Origin: Planctomycetota bacterium
Lineage (GTDB): Bacteria > Planctomycetota > Phycisphaerae > Sedimentisphaerales > Anaerobacaceae
Direction: 5' to 3'
Assembly: GCA_022567055.1 (NCBI GenBank)
Contig: JADFHU010000015.1
Span: 1 to 19,018 of the forward strand
DNA length: 19,018 nt
A program made the position numbers and the translations under genes. The notes beneath the pieces were generated by a model, which did no database searches, was not told where the DNA came from, and saw only the letters and a program-made list of their open reading frames with translations. Below are positions 15,130 to 19,018 of this stretch, one piece after another. Positions within the stretch are counted from its first letter, which is position 1, and each line of letters opens with the position of its first letter.

Positions 15130-16476
15130 TCAGAATAAGGACTGACCTAACGCCTGCACGGCCTTCTTGCGATCCACTTCTTTGACGCCGAACATGATGC
15201 TGATCTCCGAGGAGCCTTGATTGATCAGTTCGATGTTGACGCCTGCCTGGGACAGGGCCTCGCAGGCCTTGGCGGCGACACCTACGGCGTAGCGCATGCC
15301 CTCGCCCACGATCATGATCAAAGAGAGGCCATGTTCGACACTCAACTCGTCCGGTTCCAGTTCTTCCTGGATCCGCGCCAAGACGTGTTTTTCTTTTTCG
15401 CCGCTGAGGGATTCGCTCTTGATGATGACGGACATGTTGTCGATGCCGGAGGGGGCGTGTTCGAAGGAGAGGTCTTCTTCCTCCACGATCTGGAGCAAGC
15501 GACGCCCGAACCCCACTTCTCGGTTCATCATGTATTTGCTGAGGGAGATCGCACTGAAGCCCTCGGCGCTGGCGATGCCGGTGACTTCTCCGTGTTTGTA
15601 GCGGCGCTGGGGGACGATCAGCGTACCCGGGGCCTCGGGTCGATTGGTGTTCTTGATGCAGATCGGTACATTGGCGCGGACGGCCGGCACAATGGCTTCA
15701 TCGTGGAAGACACCAAAGCCGGCGTAGGCCAACTCCCTCATTTCACGGTAGGTCAAGATGTCGATGGAGGGGGCGTCGGCCACCAGACGCGGGTCCATGG
15801 CATAGACGGAATCGACATCCGTGAAGTTCTCATACACATCGGCTTTGACGGCGGCGGCCAGGATGGCGCCGGTGATGTCGGAGCCGCCCCGTGGGAAGGT
15901 CGCGATATCCCCCTGAAGTGTGTAGCCAAAGAATCCCGGAAAGATGGCGATCTCTTCCGTCTCCCGCAGACTGGCCAGGCGTTCAAGAGACTCCGGCAAC
16001 ACCTGGGCATTGCCAAAATCGTCACTCAGCAATAGTCCCGCCGCCTTGGGATTGACATAGCGGGCCGGGATGCCCTGAGCGGCGAATGCCAGGGCAACGA
16101 CCTTGGCGTGACTGTCTTCGCCCGTGGCCTTGATGGTATCCATGAACTGGGCATCGTTGCTGGAACGATGGGTGATGCGGCTGCGCAGGTCCTCTTCGAT
16201 TTCGGCCACGACGGTGGGCGTCAGCTTCAGGGCCTGTTGAATGTCTGCGTAGCGTGTCACGACGGCGGCCAGTTCCTGATCGAAGGGTCGTTGGGCCAGG
16301 ACGGTCTCTCCCAGCGTGATCAACAGATCGGTCACCTTGGTGTCGTCAGGGTCACGCTTACCCGGGGCAGAGACGACGATCAGACGTCGGTCGCTGTCCG
16401 CCTTGACGATGTCTATGATCTTTCGGATCCGGCCGGCATCCGCCAGCGATGAGCCGCCAAACTTCACAACTTTCAT
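15130..16476 (-). CDS. lysC: Aspartate kinase with C-terminal ACT domains
   Basis: This enzyme phosphorylates aspartate to 4-phospho-aspartate, the first step toward lysine, methionine and threonine. The 448-residue protein starts with the amino-acid-kinase motif K-F-G-G-S-S-L-A (5-12) and has P-R-G-G-S-D-I-T-G at 195-203 and F-T-D-V-D at 218-222. Tandem ACT regulatory domains fill about 300-448, with I-N-Q-G-S-S-E-I-S-I at 418-427, so feedback control by a pathway amino acid is expected. The single-domain length fits a monofunctional enzyme rather than an aspartokinase-homoserine dehydrogenase fusion. AGGAG precedes the ATG by about 6 bases. It is the third gene of a minus-strand operon, 32 bp after the ApgM-family gene. 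The gene symbol reflects function; the exact effector is unknown. Confidence 0.93.
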   Translation of the reverse strand: MKVVKFGGSSLADAGRIRKIIDIVKADSDRRLIVVSAPGKRDPDDTKVTDLLITLGETVLAQRPFDQELAAVVTRYADIQQALKLTPTVVAEIEEDLRSRITHRSSNDAQFMDTIKATGEDSHAKVVALAFAAQGIPARYVNPKAAGLLLSDDFGNAQVLPESLERLASLRETEEIAIFPGFFGYTLQGDIATFPRGGSDITGAILAAAVKADVYENFTDVDSVYAMDPRLVADAPSIDILTYREMRELAYAGFGVFHDEAIVPAVRANVPICIKNTNRPEAPGTLIVPQRRYKHGEVTGIASAEGFSAISLSKYMMNREVGFGRRLLQIVEEEDLSFEHAPSGIDNMSVIIKSESLSGEKEKHVLARIQEELEPDELSVEHGLSLIMIVGEGMRYAVGVAAKACEALSQAGVNIELINQGSSEISIMFGVKEVDRKKAVQALGQSLF

Positions 16477-16508
16477 TGATGCTCCTCGCGTCCCCCGGAG
16501 GCACTTCT

Positions 16509-17714
16509 CTATCGAGACGTACTCTTCAAAAAGTACTCCATGAGTTCATGGCCGCGGTCGATGCGAAAGCCACTCTTGCGGGCGTTGGCCTCGCCATAAC
16601 GCTGCTCGGTGATACTCTTGATGCCGGTCCCGGCCATGGCGAAGGGCACCGGATCGTCACTGTGAGCGCAGGTGCGGATATGGGTCGCATGATCCGGCAA
16701 GACCATGATCCGCCAGGTGTCACGTTCGCGAAGACTCTCCAGTATGGGTCCCACGACCCGGCTGTCGATGCGTTCGATGGCCTTCAGCTTCATCTCGGCA
16801 TTGCCCTGATGAGAGGCCTCATCGGGCGCTTCTATGTGGACGAACACCAAGTCGTAGGCCTCCAAGGCCTCGAGGGCGGCCGCCGCCTTGCCGGCGTAGT
16901 TCGTCTCAAAGAATCCGGTGGCCCCCTCTACCTCGATGAGATCGAAACCGATCAATTTGGCCAGCCCCCGGACGAGGTCCACGGCGGTGATCGCCACGCC
17001 GCTGAGGCCAAACTGGTCTTGAAAGCGAGCCAACATCACCTTACGTCCCTGTCCCCACAGCCAGATCGAACTCACCGTGTTTTCGCCCAGATCGCGGCGG
17101 ACCTTGTTAATGTCGTGACATTCAAGAAACTCCATGGATCGGAACATCAGTTCCCGCAGGAGATCCGACCCCTTGCCCCGGGGGAGGATCTTTTCGGCCG
17201 ACTGGCCAATGTGATCGTGGGGAGGGCTGGTCTGACAATCGAAGTCGCTGTCGCGAAAGACAAGCAGGTGTCGGTAACTGATCCCGGTGTGAAACTCCAA
17301 CCCCGGCTGATCTTCAAAGAGATCGGCCAGGTCCGCGATCAGACTCGTGGCCTCCGCGGTGGAGATGTGCCCGGCGCTGTGATCCGCCATGGTACCGTCG
17401 GCCAGTGTCACGAGGTTGCATCGGAACACCCAGTCATGGGGCCCCAGAGGGATATTTCGGGCCGCGGCTTCCAGCGGCGCCCGGCCTCCATAGTAACGTT
17501 CGGGCGGGTAGCCCAGCAGGCTCATCTGCGCCACGTCACTGCCCGGTTCAAAACCGGCCGGTACGGTTCGCACGATCCCCTGGCGACCCAGCTTGCAGAT
17601 GAGATCCATGTTGGGGGTTTCGGCGGCATCCAGCGGGGTCCGCCCGCCAAACTGCTCCAAGGGTTCATCGGCGGCTCCATCCGGGATGATGATGACGTAC
17701 TTTCCCTGAGTCAT
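16509..17714 (-). CDS. ApgM-type phosphoglycerate mutase family protein, possible homoserine kinase
   Basis: This 401-residue protein belongs to the cofactor-independent, archaeal-type phosphoglycerate mutase branch of the alkaline phosphatase superfamily. Metal and active-site residues are intact: Asp12 in I-P-D-G-A, Ser59 in G-S-D-V-A-Q-M-S (nucleophile/metal position), Asp298 and His302 in A-P-D-E-A-S-H, Asp341/His342 in V-L-P-D-H-A, and His351. Automatic annotation would call it a phosphoglycerate mutase. However, a bacterial clade of this family found beside threonine genes has been proposed to act as homoserine kinase. Here it sits 3 bp after homoserine dehydrogenase and 32 bp before aspartate kinase, with no thrB in view, so that role fits well. 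The choice rests on context, not on a visible diagnostic residue. Confidence 0.88.
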   Translation of the reverse strand: MTQGKYVIIIPDGAADEPLEQFGGRTPLDAAETPNMDLICKLGRQGIVRTVPAGFEPGSDVAQMSLLGYPPERYYGGRAPLEAAARNIPLGPHDWVFRCNLVTLADGTMADHSAGHISTAEATSLIADLADLFEDQPGLEFHTGISYRHLLVFRDSDFDCQTSPPHDHIGQSAEKILPRGKGSDLLRELMFRSMEFLECHDINKVRRDLGENTVSSIWLWGQGRKVMLARFQDQFGLSGVAITAVDLVRGLAKLIGFDLIEVEGATGFFETNYAGKAAAALEALEAYDLVFVHIEAPDEASHQGNAEMKLKAIERIDSRVVGPILESLRERDTWRIMVLPDHATHIRTCAHSDDPVPFAMAGTGIKSITEQRYGEANARKSGFRIDRGHELMEYFLKSTSR

Positions 17715-17717
17715 GGT

Positions 17718-19018
17718 TCAGTCATCCTTATCTTCGGGAATGTCCACGATGCGGATACAGACAGGCTTGCCGCCGATGGTGTCCAGCTCGGTGATTTCCG
17801 CGAGGGCGTCGCTCATGTTCTTTTCCTGCGTTTCATGCGTGACGATGACCACGGGCACCGTATCATCCGGGCCTCGGCCTTCGTGTTGGAGAACGCCCGA
17901 GATACTGATGCCGTGGTCGCCCAACACCTTGCCGTAGGCAGCCACCACCCCGGGATGATCTTTGGCCATGATCCGAATATAGAACCGACTCTCACAGTCG
18001 GCCATCGCCTCGATCTGCCCGGCGCTCTGCTGCCTCGACTTGACTTGCATCTGGTCGAAGCTCCGTTTCGAATTCCCCAGTGCCACCTCGATCACATCTG
18101 CTACGACCGCGCTGGCGGTGGGCATCATGCCGGCTCCCCGACCGTAGAGCAGGACCTCCCCCACGGCGTGGCCGAAGAGGCTGATCGCATTGAAGGGACC
18201 GTTCACGCGGGCCAGCGCCGTCTCCTTGAGAATAAGGGAGGGATGCACGCGCAGCGAAACCTTCCCGTTCGGTTTCTTCTGACCAATGGCCAGGAGTTTC
18301 AGGCAGTATCCCATTTCGTCGGCATAGCGAATGTCATCCTGGGAGACGTCTTCGATGCCTTCCGTATAGACATCTTCGAGCTTCAACGCATAGCCAAAGG
18401 CCAACGAACCCAAGATCGTCAGCTTGTGGCTGCTGTCGCCGCCATTGATGTCCAGGGTGGGGTCTGCCTCGGCATAGCCCTTAGCCTGGGCCTCCTTCAA
18501 GGTCTCGGCGAAGTCGGTGCCTTCCGCAGTCATCTTGGAGAGGATGTAGTTGCAGGTTCCATTCATGATGCCGTAGAGGGCCGTGATGTCATTTGCCATC
18601 AGGCCCGTCCGTAGGGCCGACACGATGGGGATGCCCCCGGCGCAGCTCGCTTCGAAGGCAATGCAACGATCCATTTCACGGGCCGCATGATAGAGTTCGC
18701 TGCCGTGGGCGGCGAGCAAGGCCTTATTGGCCGTGACCACATGCTTGCCGGCCCGTAGCATCTTCAACTGTATCTCTTTGGCAATGCCTGTGCCGCCGAC
18801 CAGTTCAATCGCCACCTCTATGCTCTCGTCCTCGAGCAAGACATCGAGGTCGCTCGTGAGGACCCCGTCGGGCAACTGCACGGGTCTGGGCGTCTCGGTG
18901 TCGAGATCCACGACACACACGAGTTCAAATCGAATCCCCGTCTTGGCGCGGAGGACCTCCCCATTCTCGACGAGCAGCCGGGCCACCCCGCACCCGACGG
19001 TGCCGAAACCCACCAGTC
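17718..19018 (-). CDS. hom: Homoserine dehydrogenase, 5' end outside the window
   Basis: This NAD(P)-dependent enzyme reduces aspartate semialdehyde to homoserine, the branch point to threonine and methionine. The reading frame is open to the window edge and enters as L-V-G-F-G-T-V-G, the Rossmann G-x-G-x-x-G; this normally lies about 10 residues into the protein, so only the start is missing. Counting from the methionine read at the GTG at 19013, V-T-A-N-K is near 93-97 and N-G-T-C-N-Y-I-L near 151-158. The catalytic region D-P-T-L-D-I-N-G-G-D-S-S-H-K is near 184-197. A C-terminal ACT domain starts around residue 350, consistent with allosteric control. The stop is 3 bp from the start of the ApgM-family gene, indicating one transcript. 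Confidence 0.95.
   Translation of the reverse strand, partial: LVGFGTVGCGVARLLVENGEVLRAKTGIRFELVCVVDLDTETPRPVQLPDGVLTSDLDVLLEDESIEVAIELVGGTGIAKEIQLKMLRAGKHVVTANKALLAAHGSELYHAAREMDRCIAFEASCAGGIPIVSALRTGLMANDITALYGIMNGTCNYILSKMTAEGTDFAETLKEAQAKGYAEADPTLDINGGDSSHKLTILGSLAFGYALKLEDVYTEGIEDVSQDDIRYADEMGYCLKLLAIGQKKPNGKVSLRVHPSLILKETALARVNGPFNAISLFGHAVGEVLLYGRGAGMMPTASAVVADVIEVALGNSKRSFDQMQVKSRQQSAGQIEAMADCESRFYIRIMAKDHPGVVAAYGKVLGDHGISISGVLQHEGRGPDDTVPVVIVTHETQEKNMSDALAEITELDTIGGKPVCIRIVDIPEDKDD

Noticed and set aside
15217..16035. Plus-strand frame of 272 codons opposite aspartate kinase
   Set aside because: Antisense shadow of a clear enzyme gene; no motif and no ribosome binding site that I could see.
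16449..18614. Very long plus-strand open frame (721 codons) opposite the ApgM-family and homoserine dehydrogenase genes
   Set aside because: It lies antisense to two well-supported enzymes with intact motifs, and its translation is low-complexity G/H/D/R-rich with no recognisable domain. It is a codon-bias shadow.
1..19018. CRISPR arrays, tRNA or rRNA genes, insertion sequences, integrases or defence genes
   Set aside because: None found on either strand. QueC-like proteins occur in some anti-phage systems, but none of the usual partner genes of those systems is present here, so I did not call a defence locus.

Overview
The window looks like a piece of a moderately GC-rich chromosome. It most resembles Planctomycetota or a neighbouring phylum (other PVC bacteria, Hydrogenedentota or similar). 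The main reason is a tandem set of secreted PQQ-type beta-propellers whose mature ends begin with an A-D-W-x-H-(W/Y) motif, a style abundant in those groups. No rRNA, tRNA, transposase, phage gene or CRISPR array was seen, so the assignment is an inference from gene style only.

Left block (134-8623, all on the minus strand). A tightly packed operon reads, in transcription order: TAXI-type substrate-binding lipoprotein, fused TRAP permease, hotdog acyl-CoA thioesterase, then three different PQQ-like beta-propeller proteins. Two junctions are 4-bp ATGA overlaps and a third is 11 bp, so co-transcription is likely. The first two genes form a TRAP-TAXI uptake system, probably for an organic acid. 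Why a thioesterase and three envelope propellers share its transcript is unknown.

Control region (8624-9173). This 550-bp divergent intergenic region is rich in structure. It holds a degenerate hexamer repeat that forms one arm of a long inverted repeat, a phased 12-bp GAAC repeat, two CCTAAG/CTTAGG palindromes (one facing each operon), and a good promoter for the plus-strand genes.

Central block (9174-12602, plus strand). An Mrp/HCF101-like Fe-S carrier is followed by GTP cyclohydrolase I, a FolB/FolX-type pterin enzyme, a short FolK-like protein and a QueC-like protein. The FolK-like protein lacks the region that carries catalytic loop 3 of HPPK. The QueC-like protein has H-G-G-I-H-S where QueC has S-G-G-x-D-S. 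FolP, QueD and QueE are absent from the window. I read this as a possible specialised pterin-derived pathway rather than ordinary folate or queuosine synthesis, and it is the most interesting candidate here.

Right block. Lon protease (12741-15125, plus) meets a minus-strand aspartate-family operon tail to tail: homoserine dehydrogenase (cut by the window end), an ApgM-type phosphomutase-family protein that may be the homoserine kinase, and aspartate kinase. Together these would take aspartate toward threonine, methionine and lysine.
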